Position numbers and translations under genes: made by a program
The notes under the pieces: generated by a model
Databases searched by the model: none
Told to the model about the DNA's origin: nothing
Seen by the model: only the letters and a program-made list of their open reading frames with translations
Shown here: positions 28,644-38,702 of the stretch, one piece after another
How positions within the stretch are numbered: the first letter of the stretch is position 1
Layout of the letters: the number at the start of each line of letters is the position of its first letter
DNA from: Candidatus Omnitrophota bacterium
Lineage (GTDB): Bacteria > Omnitrophota > Gorgyraeia > JABMRG01
NCBI GenBank assembly: GCA_030593065.1
Contig: JAUVHV010000003.1
Coordinates: 96,001 to 149,221, forward strand
DNA: 53,221 nucleotides
Direction of reading: 5' to 3'

Positions 28644-29930
28644 ATGATACATATAGAAAAAATATCCCTTCTGCGCGGAGAGATCTCTGTTGGCGGTGAC
28701 AAATCAATATCACACCGGGCAGTCATGATCTCTTCTATTGCCAAAGGCGACAGCGTGATACGAAATCTTTTAAGGGGTGAGGATTGCCGCGCTACAATAG
28801 ATGCCTTTAAGAACATGGGGATATCTGTTAATACCGGAGCAGATGGTAATACCATTATAAGAGGAAAGGGGTTAAAAGGGCTTAAACAACCTGAAGGTAA
28901 CCTTTACCTTGGTAATTCAGGTACCTCAATGCGGCTTTTGCTCGGTATATTGGCCGGCCAGGATTTCAAGGCTGTTTTAAAGGGCGATCTATCGCTTTCA
29001 AAGAGGCCTATGAAGAGAGTAACCCACCCATTAATGCTTATGGGCGCTGAAATAGAAGGCGCGGATAGTGCCAATTTCGCGCCTATTACAATTTATGGAA
29101 GGCCGCTTAAGCATATCTCTCATAAATCCCTTATAGCAAGCGCGCAAGTAAAATCTTCAATAATGCTTGCCGGGCTTTATGCTGATGGTAAAACCATGGT
29201 CACCGAGCCTTATAAATCGAGAGATCATACTGAGAGAATGTTAACGCTTTTTGGCGCTGACATAAATGAAGAAGGATTAACCATATCTATAGAAGGGTTA
29301 GGGGGCAAAGAGCTGAAACCGCGGCAGATAGATATACCTGCTGATATATCATCCGCGGCATTTTTTATAATTCTGGGAACTATTGTAAAAGATGCGGAGA
29401 TAAATATAATTAGATGCGGCATAAACCCCACACGAACAGGTATTATAAAAGTATTAAAAGATATGGGGGCAGATATAGAGCTTGTGAATAAGGCCGGAGA
29501 CTTTGAACCAATTGCGGATATTATTGTAAGAAGTTCAACTTTGAAAGCGGTAAAAGTTCTTAAGGAGCAGGTGCCCTCTTTAATTGATGAGATACCATTG
29601 ATTGCGCTTTGCGCAACGCAGGCAGAAGGCACGACATTAATAGAAGGCATAGGAGAGCTGCGGGTTAAAGAGACTGATAGGGTGAATTCTATTCTGACCA
29701 ATCTTAAAGCTTTTGGCGCTGATATCGAGGTTGGAGGAGATACCTTTATTATAAAAGGGCCGAAAAGATTACAAGGTGCCTCAGTTGAGAGTTTTGGCGA
29801 CCACCGCACCGCTATGATGAGCATAATAGCGGGCTGCATCGCGGATAATAAGACCATAGTAAACAATAGTGATTGCATAGCAACTTCTTTTCCAAATTTT
29901 ATGAATATATTAAAAGCACACGCTAGGTAA
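28644..29930 (+). CDS. aroA: 3-phosphoshikimate 1-carboxyvinyltransferase (EPSP synthase)
   Basis: AroA transfers the enolpyruvyl group of PEP to shikimate-3-phosphate in aromatic amino acid synthesis. The 428-residue protein shows GDKSISHRAVM at the N-terminus, LGNSGTSMRLL, RPMKRV, ADISSAAFFI and FGDHRTAMM, with internal two-fold symmetry. Residues at the PEP site (K and R of the first motif, the NSGTS loop) are present. The NSGTSMRLL loop does not decide between class I and II. It follows the coiled-coil pair directly and is probably cotranscribed. Confidence 0.95.
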   Translation: MIHIEKISLLRGEISVGGDKSISHRAVMISSIAKGDSVIRNLLRGEDCRATIDAFKNMGISVNTGADGNTIIRGKGLKGLKQPEGNLYLGNSGTSMRLLLGILAGQDFKAVLKGDLSLSKRPMKRVTHPLMLMGAEIEGADSANFAPITIYGRPLKHISHKSLIASAQVKSSIMLAGLYADGKTMVTEPYKSRDHTERMLTLFGADINEEGLTISIEGLGGKELKPRQIDIPADISSAAFFIILGTIVKDAEINIIRCGINPTRTGIIKVLKDMGADIELVNKAGDFEPIADIIVRSSTLKAVKVLKEQVPSLIDEIPLIALCATQAEGTTLIEGIGELRVKETDRVNSILTNLKAFGADIEVGGDTFIIKGPKRLQGASVESFGDHRTAMMSIIAGCIADNKTIVNNSDCIATSFPNFMNILKAHAR

Positions 29931-29945
29931 TTCTATTATATATAA

Positions 29946-29974
29946 TTGACAATTATAGATACTTCTGTTATAAT
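29946..29974 (+). promoter_or_regulatory. Consensus sigma70 promoter of the rod-shape operon
   Basis: TTGACA (29946-29951) and TATAAT (29969-29974) match the consensus at all twelve positions with a 17-base spacer. The mreB ATG is about 45 bases downstream. It is the best promoter in the window. Confidence 0.8.
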
Positions 29975-29991
29975 TTTATCACTCCAGATAA

Positions 29992-31116
<1,125 letters not shown>

Positions 31117-31125
31117 AAACATTGA

Positions 31126-31899
31126 GTGAAAATAAAAAAATTTATAGCAGGTTTAGTTGTAATTTTATATGCAGCGCTTATCTATTTTTCCCCGCCTAGA
31201 TATATTGATAAGCCAAAATTTCTGTTTTTGCGGATAGCTAAATTACCCCTTACCCTTACCCATGCTTTTTTTCGAAACATTAACTATTTAGTCCTTTCCA
31301 AAGATATGATCCAGGACAACAAATATTTGCATGATACTGTCGATGTGTTGACTCGCCAGCTTAGCCAGTATAAAGAGATAGAGCAGGAGAACGCTCGCTT
31401 GAGGGCATTGTTGAATTTCAAGAAGGCCTCTTTGCCAAGGCTTATAGCCGCAGGTATTATAGCAAGGGACTCTTCCAATTTTTCTGATACTATTGTTATA
31501 AGCCAGGGGTGTAAGAGTAAGATAAATTCGGATACGGTAGTTGTCGCGGAAGCGGGATTGGTCGGCCGTGTATATGAGAGTTCGTCATCTATGAGCAGGG
31601 TAATGCTTATTACAGACCCAAATTCTCGTGTAAGCGCTATTGTTTCCAGATCACGGCAGATTGGTGTGGTTTATGGAACATCCTCAAATTTATGTGAATT
31701 GAGATATCTTCCGCTTGCTACTGATATTTTAGTTGGTGATGAGATAGTGACATCGGGATTTAGTGATATATATCCAAAAGGCATTCTAATCGGAAGGGTT
31801 GTAAAGATAGTAAGAGAGCCAAGAGGCTTAAGCCTTTTGGCTGTAGTAGCTCCGGCAGTTAATTTTACAAGCCTGGAGGAGGTTTTGTGCATAGAATAA
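31126..31899 (+). CDS. mreC: Rod shape-determining protein MreC
   Basis: MreC links MreB to periplasmic wall enzymes. The 257-residue protein has one N-terminal membrane span (about 4-24), a short coiled coil (about 65-95) and two beta-barrel domains (about 105-257) with VVVAEAGLVGRVYESSS, LITDPNSRVSAIVSRSRQIG and GDEIVTSGFSDIYPKGILIGRV, which are standard. The GTG at 31126 is the start. It overlaps mreD by 13 bases. Confidence 0.93.
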   Translation: MKIKKFIAGLVVILYAALIYFSPPRYIDKPKFLFLRIAKLPLTLTHAFFRNINYLVLSKDMIQDNKYLHDTVDVLTRQLSQYKEIEQENARLRALLNFKKASLPRLIAAGIIARDSSNFSDTIVISQGCKSKINSDTVVVAEAGLVGRVYESSSSMSRVMLITDPNSRVSAIVSRSRQIGVVYGTSSNLCELRYLPLATDILVGDEIVTSGFSDIYPKGILIGRVVKIVREPRGLSLLAVVAPAVNFTSLEEVLCIE

Positions 31900-32390
31900 G
31901 TAATGCAACTATTATGATGATAGTAATATGCGCAGGATTTATTCAGGTGACAGCTTTTGGTTATATAGAAATTGCCGGAATTAAACCTGATATCCTGCTT
32001 CTTATTGTTATATTTATTTCATTATCATGCCAAAAATCAGAAACAATAAAGGCGGCGCTAATAGCAGGCATTATAAAGGATGTGGCCTCTTCCTCAGTTT
32101 TTGGAAGTTACATGTTATCATTTTTAGTTCTTGGGTTATTTTTAAATTATCACCAGAGAAAATTTTATAAGGAGAAAATCTTTACTCAGGCCTTGTTCGG
32201 TTTTTGCTCGTACATATTTATGGCTATTTTTGTCTTTGGGTTTAATTCAATAGCGCATAGAGGTTTTGGCCCTTTTTATATATTTTTTAATATCGTTGTT
32301 AAGGGCGCGCTCTATACAGCAGTTGTTTCACCTCTTGTATTTTTTGTAACCTCTAAAATCCTGCGTATTAGGCTTGCGCATGCGGGTTAA
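31887..32390 (+). CDS. mreD: Rod shape-determining protein MreD
   Basis: MreD is a small integral membrane partner of MreC. The 167-residue product is almost all hydrophobic, with about five helices and the typical KPDILLLIVIFISL segment and the GIIKDVASSSVFGSYMLSFL loop-helix. The GTG at 31887 has a strong GGAGGAGG site inside mreC. Placement is decisive, since MreD sequences vary. Confidence 0.88.
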   Translation: MHRISNATIMMIVICAGFIQVTAFGYIEIAGIKPDILLLIVIFISLSCQKSETIKAALIAGIIKDVASSSVFGSYMLSFLVLGLFLNYHQRKFYKEKIFTQALFGFCSYIFMAIFVFGFNSIAHRGFGPFYIFFNIVVKGALYTAVVSPLVFFVTSKILRIRLAHAG

Positions 32391-32460
32391 ATAGGGACAG
32401 CGCCCTATTTATTCTCGTTAAATAGAAACAGCAAGAATAAATAGGGCGCTGTCCCTATAT
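32389..32460 (+). repeat. REP-like double palindrome after mreD
   Basis: A perfect 25-bp inverted repeat pairs 32391-32415 with 32434-32458 around an 18-base loop. Each arm also holds a smaller palindrome (AAATAGGG and CCCTATTT around ACAGCG-like centres). The loop has TTAAATAGAAACAG, a degenerate copy of the arm start. The arrangement resembles REP/BIME repeats mobilised by RAYT (IS200-like) transposases, but none is visible here. It lies between mreD and the PBP2 gene. Confidence 0.85.
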
Positions 32461-32468
32461 TTAAGAAT

Positions 32469-34208
32469 ATGTTTAACCGACGCATAAAGACAGTAAGCGC
32501 AATTATTTTCATATCATTTTTGGTATTAGTAAGCGCGCTTTTTTATTTGCAGATTTTAAGATTCGCGCATTACAGGTCCCTTAGCCTTAAAAACAGCGTA
32601 AGGGTAATTCCTGTTCAAGCCTCACGCGGAGGAATATATGATAGAAAGGGAAAGATATTAGCAAAAGATGAAATATCTTTTGACTTGGTAATTATTCCGC
32701 AGGAGGTATTGGATGTCGGCCTTACCCTAAAACATTTAAGTAAAATAACAGGTATTAAAGAGAAGGAGCTTAAAGAGAACTATAATAGAAATTACCGCCT
32801 ACCTTTCGTGCCCGCAAAGATAGCTGAGAACTTAAAGGCTGAAGACGCTTTTCGTATAGAGGAAAAACTCTCCCGCGTCACGGGCGCGTTGATATGTTCA
32901 GCCCCAAGGCGAATTTACCCGAATAATGATATAGCATCGCATATTATAGGTTATATAGGTAAGATAGCGGCTCCAGAACTGAAAAGGCTTAAGCCTTATG
33001 GATACAGCATAAGAGATCTTGTAGGAAAAAGCGGTGTTGAAAAATATTATGATGTTTATCTTCAGGGAGAAGATGGGGGTATACAGATAGTAGTAGATTC
33101 CTTCTCAAGAGAGGTTTCCAGGCTTGGATTTAAAGAGCCCCGTAAAGGCAGGGATATTACCCTTACAATAGACTTGGGTTTGCAGCGTTTTATGGATATG
33201 CTTTTTAAAAATAAAAACGGGGCTTTCATAGTGATGGAGACTAAGACTGGCAGGATTCTGGGCCTTGTAAGCCACCCTGAATTCAATCCTAATGTTTTTG
33301 CTTTTGGCAGTAACAGAGAGAGAGTTAAGATACTGATGGATAAGAGGCACCCCCTTCTTAACAGGGCTATTACATGCAGTTATCCGCCAGGGTCTACATT
33401 TAAAGTCGTCGTTGCTATGGCAGGTGTAGCGACCGGCGCCTTGAAGAGGGCCACAAGTTTTACGTGTAAGGGTATTTTTTTTCTGGGAAAGAGAGGCTTT
33501 AGATGCTGGAAAAAGGCAGGCCACGGCTATCAGAATGTTGTTGATGCGTTGACCCATTCCTGTAATGTATTTTTCTATAATCTTGGCCGGGCTCTTGGCG
33601 CGGAAGAGCTTCATAGGTATGCGTTAGTATTTGGACTTGGTACAACCACAGGAATAGACCTGCCCTCAGAGATAAAAGGTGTTGCTCCAGGGCCTCTATG
33701 GAAACGTTTTGTTTTGAAGAGGCCATGGTATGAAGGCGATACCATAAACTATTCTATTGGCCAGGGGTATCTTTTAACTACTCCTATCCAGATGTTAAGG
33801 GTTATTACAACTATAGCTAATGACGGTTATTGCCCGCAGCCATATATTGTAGAGGAGATAGAGGGAAGAAGAGTCTCTAAGAAAAGGGATTTCATTACAA
33901 GATTAAAGCCTGGAACATTCAAGTTGGTCAAAGAAGGCCTGTTTAGCGCGGTCAATAGTTCTACAGGTACGGGCCAACACGCAAAAGTAAAAGGCTTGGA
34001 TATATCCGGAAAGACAGGTACAGCCCAGCCTGGTACAAAAGGTGATACTCACGCCTGGTTTATTGGTTACCTGCCTTCTAACAGGCCTAAGATAAGTTTC
34101 GTGATATTTGTTGAACATGGCGGAAAAGGCGGCGCGGAAGCCGCTAAGATGGCAAGGCTTATGGCAATCTATCTTAAAGAGAATGGGTTCTTAGATAAAA
34201 ATGAGTAA
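32469..34208 (+). CDS. mrdA: Penicillin-binding protein 2 (elongation transpeptidase)
   Basis: PBP2 crosslinks peptidoglycan during elongation. The 579-residue protein has one membrane span (about 8-30), an N-terminal dimerisation region with the SRGGIYDRKGKILA motif, and a transpeptidase domain with STFK (S309 and K312), SCN (364-366) and KTGT (515-518). The active site is complete. The start ATG at 32469 lies 11 bases after the REP-like repeat and has a weak ribosome site. It overlaps rodA by 8 bases. Confidence 0.95.
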   Translation: MFNRRIKTVSAIIFISFLVLVSALFYLQILRFAHYRSLSLKNSVRVIPVQASRGGIYDRKGKILAKDEISFDLVIIPQEVLDVGLTLKHLSKITGIKEKELKENYNRNYRLPFVPAKIAENLKAEDAFRIEEKLSRVTGALICSAPRRIYPNNDIASHIIGYIGKIAAPELKRLKPYGYSIRDLVGKSGVEKYYDVYLQGEDGGIQIVVDSFSREVSRLGFKEPRKGRDITLTIDLGLQRFMDMLFKNKNGAFIVMETKTGRILGLVSHPEFNPNVFAFGSNRERVKILMDKRHPLLNRAITCSYPPGSTFKVVVAMAGVATGALKRATSFTCKGIFFLGKRGFRCWKKAGHGYQNVVDALTHSCNVFFYNLGRALGAEELHRYALVFGLGTTTGIDLPSEIKGVAPGPLWKRFVLKRPWYEGDTINYSIGQGYLLTTPIQMLRVITTIANDGYCPQPYIVEEIEGRRVSKKRDFITRLKPGTFKLVKEGLFSAVNSSTGTGQHAKVKGLDISGKTGTAQPGTKGDTHAWFIGYLPSNRPKISFVIFVEHGGKGGAEAAKMARLMAIYLKENGFLDKNE

Positions 34209-35292
34209 GCTTTTTAAAGGAAAAGATCCGGTATTGTTGCTGATAATAGGTGCTATTTTTGTTATAGCGCTTTTTTCTCTGTATAGCGCTTCACACTACC
34301 CCGGCAGTGGTGTAGTGAAAAATTTTTCGGTTCAACAAGCCATATGGTTTGGACTTGCTGCACTGATATCAGTTTTGTTTATAATGTTTGGATATGAGAG
34401 GTGGCTCGATTATAGTTATCTGATATTCGGCTTAAATCTATTTTTGTTACTTCTCGTACTCCTGATGGGCAATACGCATCTTGGGGCAAAGAGATGGCTT
34501 AGCCTCGGCCTTTTTAGCCTGCAGCCGTCTGAATTTTGCAAAATAAGTTTTATATTGGCTTTCACGAAATTCGTAAGTGATAACAGTAACAGACTGGATA
34601 GTTTTAAAACAGTATTAATCTCTTTGTTGATATGCATGGTACCTGTTTTTCTTATAATAAAACAGCCTGACCTTGGTACAGCTTTAGTCTTTTTGCCGAT
34701 ATTTTTCGTTATTATCTTTGTGGCAGGGGCAAAGATAAAGCATCTCCTTTTTATTGTTTTTGCAGGATTAGCAGCTTCGCCTTTTCTTTGGAATATGCTA
34801 AAGGTCTATCAGAGACAGAGGCTCCTTGTTTTTTTAAATCCAAATATAGACCCTCTCGGCGCAGGGTATACAATCATACAATCAAAGATTGCTGTCGGTT
34901 CAGGCGGATTATTTGGTAAGGGGTGGCTTTCCGGCACACAAAGCCAGCTAAATTTTTTACCGGAACGCCATACGGATTTTATATTTTCAGTGATTGGAGA
35001 AGAGTGGGGTTTTATGGGTTCGGTTATACTTTTGGGCCTTTTTCTCCTGCTTATAAAATACCTACTCTCTATCGCGAATACTACTAATGACCAACGCGGG
35101 AAGTTCCTGATAGCCGGTATTGTTACTTTAATCTGGTTTCAGGTATTTGTAAATATGGCCATGACTATAGGGTTGATGCCTGTAGTGGGGTTGCCCCTTC
35201 CCTTGGTAAGTTATGGCGGTTCCAATCTATTGACTATAATGATCCTTATATCATTGGCTATCAGTGTTAATGTAAAACGCAAAATATTTTGA
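34201..35292 (+). CDS. rodA: Peptidoglycan glycosyltransferase RodA
   Basis: RodA is the SEDS-family glycan polymerase paired with PBP2. The 363-residue protein has about ten membrane helices. Conserved SEDS segments are visible: GAKRWLSLGLFSLQPSEFCKI, KQPDLGTALVFLPI, GLFGKGWLSGTQSQLNFLPE and RHTDFIFSVIGEEWGFMG with the catalytic aspartate, and GLPLPLVSYGGSNL. It ends the rod-shape operon; structured element B follows its stop by 5 bases. Confidence 0.95.
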   Translation: MSKLFKGKDPVLLLIIGAIFVIALFSLYSASHYPGSGVVKNFSVQQAIWFGLAALISVLFIMFGYERWLDYSYLIFGLNLFLLLLVLLMGNTHLGAKRWLSLGLFSLQPSEFCKISFILAFTKFVSDNSNRLDSFKTVLISLLICMVPVFLIIKQPDLGTALVFLPIFFVIIFVAGAKIKHLLFIVFAGLAASPFLWNMLKVYQRQRLLVFLNPNIDPLGAGYTIIQSKIAVGSGGLFGKGWLSGTQSQLNFLPERHTDFIFSVIGEEWGFMGSVILLGLFLLLIKYLLSIANTTNDQRGKFLIAGIVTLIWFQVFVNMAMTIGLMPVVGLPLPLVSYGGSNLLTIMILISLAISVNVKRKIF

Positions 35293-35297
35293 TGGAA

Positions 35298-35481
35298 TAG
35301 TTTCGCTGCAATTTATGTAGATAAGAATGCTGCCTATGCTCCAGCCTTTAGCCGCGCAGGTATTTTTGCCGTCTATTTAGATTCATGGCAAAAAAAGCCA
35401 ATGCGCCGCTAAAGGCTGGAGCATAGGCAGCTATGAAAATCCTGTCTGAATTGCAGCGAAACTATTTGGCTTAGAGAAGAG
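35298..35481 (+). repeat. Structured intergenic element B (nested inverted repeats) upstream of the radical SAM gene
   Basis: This is the second copy of the element found at 21447. A perfect 16-bp outer stem pairs 35298-35313 with 35449-35464. An inner 30-base arm pairs 35329-35358 with 35402-35431 with a single mismatch (C/C). The loop region (35359-35401) and the 3' flank GCTTAGAGAAGAG (35469-35481) are nearly the same as in element A. The inner arms differ from A at nine positions, and pairing is kept at eight. It fills the whole gap between rodA and the next gene. Confidence 0.9.
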
Positions 35482-35488
35482 GAGTATA

Positions 35489-37144
35489 ATGAAACCAGTT
35501 CAATTGACAGAAGATTTTTTGCTTAGTGTTCGAAAGCCGGCCCGTTATATAGGGGAAGAACATAATAGCATTAAGAAAGAATGGGATAGAACAGATGTAA
35601 AGGTCTGCCTCTGTTATCCTGACCTTTACGAGATCGGCATGAGCAACTTAGGCCTTAAGATACTTTACCATATCCTGAATAAGCATGATGGCATATTATG
35701 CGAGCGCTCTTTTACACCCTGGCTGGACATGGAAGAAGCCATGCTTAAAAACAACATTCCTCTGTTTTCACTCGAAAACAGAGTACCTTTATCAGAATTT
35801 GACATATTGGGTTTCTCTTTTTCTTATGAGCTTTCATACACAAACCTGCTTACTATGCTTTCACTCTCTAAGATACCATTTAAATATCAGGATCGGCAAA
35901 ATGGCAATTATCCGTTAATAATCGCGGGAGGCCCCAGTGTTTTCAACCCAGGGCCAATTGCGGATTTTATAGATCTGTTTCTTATCGGTGACGGGGAAGA
36001 GGCTGTGATTGATATTATGGATATATACAGACGATACAGGCCTGATAAGAAGAATTTGCTGGATAAGATGACAAAGATAGAAGGCGTATATGTGCCATCC
36101 CGGCATGACGGAAAAACTCAAATTAAAAAGCGTACGATTAGTGTTCTAAAACCGGAGGATTTTCCAATAAAACCAATAGTTCCCTATATTCAGACAGTTC
36201 ATGACCGCATAACCCTTGAGATTATGAGAGGCTGCCCCAACCAGTGTCATTTCTGCCAGGCGAAATCCATATATCATCCGGTGCGCATGAGAGACAGAAA
36301 AGAGATCCTGGCCCTGGCAAAGGAATCGTACAAAAATACCGGTTTTGATGATCTTTCACTTTTATCTCTTTCAAGTTCAAATTACCCTGGTATCGACAAG
36401 CTGATTAAAGAGCTGACAGAAATATTTCTGCCTGTCGGAGTAGGTATCTCATTGCCATCTTTGCGAATAGAAGAGAAGATTAAAGATCTCCCGGCTCTTA
36501 TAAGCGTTGTTAAGAAAAGCTCTCTTACATTTGCCCCGGAAGCTGGAACTGAAAAGATGCTTAAAATAATTAATAAAAAAATTGACCGGAATATACTGTT
36601 TAAGGTGTTAAGGCACGCTTACGCGAATGGATGGCGCAGAATAAAGCTCTATTTTATGATAGGCCTGCCTTCAGAGGAAGATAAAGATATAGAGGCAATC
36701 ATCGATTTTGCCGACGCTATTGCTATGCTGAAGAAAGAGATGTCACGGCATCCGGCAGAGGTTATAGTAAATATTTCATCTTTTATACCAAAACCCCACA
36801 CGTATTTTGAACGTGAAAAAATGGCAAGCGCGGGTGAATTAAAGGCAAAGCAGAATCTGCTTTTAACTTTAGCCAGAAGCAAGAGATATCTTAAGCTCAA
36901 GTTTCATGATATCGAGGCCAGCATCTTAGAGGCGCTATTTTCACGAGGTGATAGAGGTATGTCACAGGTTCTGCTTAATGCCTGGAAACTCGGCGCGAGG
37001 TTTGATGCCTGGAGCGAATCTTTTAATCCAAGGATTTGGGATGAAGCTATTACACATTGCGGCCTTGATAAAGCACTTTATTTATCCTGTAGAGATGATA
37101 GAGAAGATTTGCCCTGGTCTTTTATAAAATGTTATGAAAGTTAA
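35489..37144 (+). CDS. Radical SAM protein, TIGR03960-type
   Basis: The 551-residue protein has an N-terminal B12-binding-like region (about 35-180; EIGMSNLGLKILYHILN, IIAGGPSVFNPGPIADF and FLIGDGEEAV) and a radical SAM core with C249, C253 and C256 in RGCPNQCHFCQ binding the 4Fe-4S cluster. This matches the uncharacterised family typically encoded beside a DUF2344 gene and ribonuclease G, suggesting a role in rRNA or tRNA modification. In this window the DUF2344 and rng genes lie about 14 kb away, past the pilus locus. GAGGAG precedes the ATG. Confidence 0.85.
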   Translation: MKPVQLTEDFLLSVRKPARYIGEEHNSIKKEWDRTDVKVCLCYPDLYEIGMSNLGLKILYHILNKHDGILCERSFTPWLDMEEAMLKNNIPLFSLENRVPLSEFDILGFSFSYELSYTNLLTMLSLSKIPFKYQDRQNGNYPLIIAGGPSVFNPGPIADFIDLFLIGDGEEAVIDIMDIYRRYRPDKKNLLDKMTKIEGVYVPSRHDGKTQIKKRTISVLKPEDFPIKPIVPYIQTVHDRITLEIMRGCPNQCHFCQAKSIYHPVRMRDRKEILALAKESYKNTGFDDLSLLSLSSSNYPGIDKLIKELTEIFLPVGVGISLPSLRIEEKIKDLPALISVVKKSSLTFAPEAGTEKMLKIINKKIDRNILFKVLRHAYANGWRRIKLYFMIGLPSEEDKDIEAIIDFADAIAMLKKEMSRHPAEVIVNISSFIPKPHTYFEREKMASAGELKAKQNLLLTLARSKRYLKLKFHDIEASILEALFSRGDRGMSQVLLNAWKLGARFDAWSESFNPRIWDEAITHCGLDKALYLSCRDDREDLPWSFIKCYES

Positions 37145-37169
37145 AAAATAAGCTATATCCTTTGTTTAA

Positions 37170-37198
37170 TTGACATTTTTTTTATTATAGTGTAAAAT
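37170..37198 (+). promoter_or_regulatory. Sigma70-type promoter of the pilus locus
   Basis: TTGACA (37170-37175) and TAAAAT (37193-37198) are 17 bases apart, about 60 bases before the likely start of the GAF-GGDEF gene. Confidence 0.7.
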
Positions 37199-37260
37199 TA
37201 AAACTAACAAATAGTTTCAATACTTAATAGATGCACTCATTAAAATCAAGGAGAAGAAAG

Positions 37261-38697
37261 ATGTCTGATAAAGATAAGGGCATGCTAAGCAGGCTCTCAC
37301 TTGTACCGGCAGGCTTAAGGTCTAAGCTTGTGATAGTATTTTCTCTTATGTCTGTTATTCCGCTTATGATATGTGTATACATAACGACAAATTTTGTTTT
37401 CCCGTATATAGACATGGCTAGTTCTCTCGGTTTAGTAATAGCAATTACTATATTTATAGCGATCCTGGGGTTTGTAGTCGCAAAAAAGATGATAGAGCCA
37501 ATTATAGAATTAGCTATAGAAGCAAAAATTATCGCAGGCGGTGATTTTGAGCGTTCAATAGAGATTAAAGAGGAAGGTGAAGCAAGGGACCTTGCTCTTT
37601 CGCTTAATTCCATGTCGGATACAATAAGAGAGAACCTGAAAGAATTAAAAAGCTATGGTGAGAAGACCAGAGAAATAAATCTAGAGATACATAAAAAAGT
37701 TATAGTTCTCTCGGCTCTGCTTCAGATAGGTAATCTGATTTCAGCAGGTACAGATCTAAAATCCGTACTTGATATATTGGTTGAGAAGATATCACTTTTG
37801 GATAACGGGAATCCCGCAGGTATTATGCTGATTGATAGTGACCGGGAAAGCATGATTCCGTTTTCAGTAATAAATATTGACAATACTGAGGCTGCGAAAC
37901 TTCCGATAAGTTTAAAGCGCGGGCTCTTTGCGCGCCTGAGGGCAGATGTGCATGATATAGTAATTGATAAAAACCTTAATAAGGAAGATGAGGCTATCGT
38001 ATCCTTTAAAGAGCTTTATGCGCTCAAGAATTGCATTATTGTTCCTATAGTAGTCTGCGGTAAACTCGAAGGCGTTATTTTTCTTGGAAATAGTGAGGAT
38101 GATTTTGAATATAATAAGGATGAAATAGAACTTTTACATGTTTTTTGTAAGCAAGCGGCTATTGCTGTTGAAAACGACGCGCTTATCAAGAAAACCGAAG
38201 AGCTCGAGATAAAGGATGAGCTTACCCAGCTATATAATGCCAAATTTATAAAAGAATATCTGGAGGAAGAGATAAAAAGAGGGATGATTTATCAGAGGCC
38301 CTGCGCGTTTATTCTTTTCAATGTAGATGATTTTAAACTTTTCTGTGAAAAACGCGGTAGAGTAGCAGGTGAATCCGCTCTTAAGGCAATAGCAAAACTT
38401 ATTAAGAGTGAACTTAGCCCTGCGGACAAAGCAGGCCGTTTTGGCGATAATGAGTTCGCGTTAGTGCTTCCGGAGAGGGACAAGAAGGAAGCGAAAAATA
38501 TTGCTGATGAGCTGAGACAGAAGATAGCAGAGCTTAATATACTTCCCTCTGCAAAGGGCGGCGCGACTTTTCTTACGGTAAGTGCAAGCTTGACTGAAAA
38601 TCCGATAGATGGAATTTCAGGTAAGGAGCTTACAGATAAGGCAAAAAGCCTGCTTAAACAGGCAAAAGAAGAAGGAAAAAATATAGTAAAGGCATAG
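37261..38697 (+). CDS. Membrane GAF-GGDEF signalling protein with a degenerate active site
   Basis: I start it at the ATG at 37261, which has AAGGAG 7 bases upstream; the frame is open from an ATG at 37231. The 478-residue product has two membrane spans (about 22-45 and 57-74), a HAMP-like linker (75-130), a GAF domain (about 140-310) and a GGDEF-type domain (about 318-478). The active-site loop reads GDNEF (395-399) instead of GGDEF, so diguanylate cyclase activity is doubtful; it may bind nucleotide or act as a receptor. It stands at the head of the pilus locus, so pilus control is the natural guess. Confidence 0.85.
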   Translation: MSDKDKGMLSRLSLVPAGLRSKLVIVFSLMSVIPLMICVYITTNFVFPYIDMASSLGLVIAITIFIAILGFVVAKKMIEPIIELAIEAKIIAGGDFERSIEIKEEGEARDLALSLNSMSDTIRENLKELKSYGEKTREINLEIHKKVIVLSALLQIGNLISAGTDLKSVLDILVEKISLLDNGNPAGIMLIDSDRESMIPFSVINIDNTEAAKLPISLKRGLFARLRADVHDIVIDKNLNKEDEAIVSFKELYALKNCIIVPIVVCGKLEGVIFLGNSEDDFEYNKDEIELLHVFCKQAAIAVENDALIKKTEELEIKDELTQLYNAKFIKEYLEEEIKRGMIYQRPCAFILFNVDDFKLFCEKRGRVAGESALKAIAKLIKSELSPADKAGRFGDNEFALVLPERDKKEAKNIADELRQKIAELNILPSAKGGATFLTVSASLTENPIDGISGKELTDKAKSLLKQAKEEGKNIVKA

Positions 38698-38702
38698 TTG
38701 TC

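Noticed and set aside
29225-29878. 217-residue open frame on the - strand within aroA
   Set aside because: It lies fully inside a clear aroA, has no recognisable domain and no ribosome site; it is a shadow frame.
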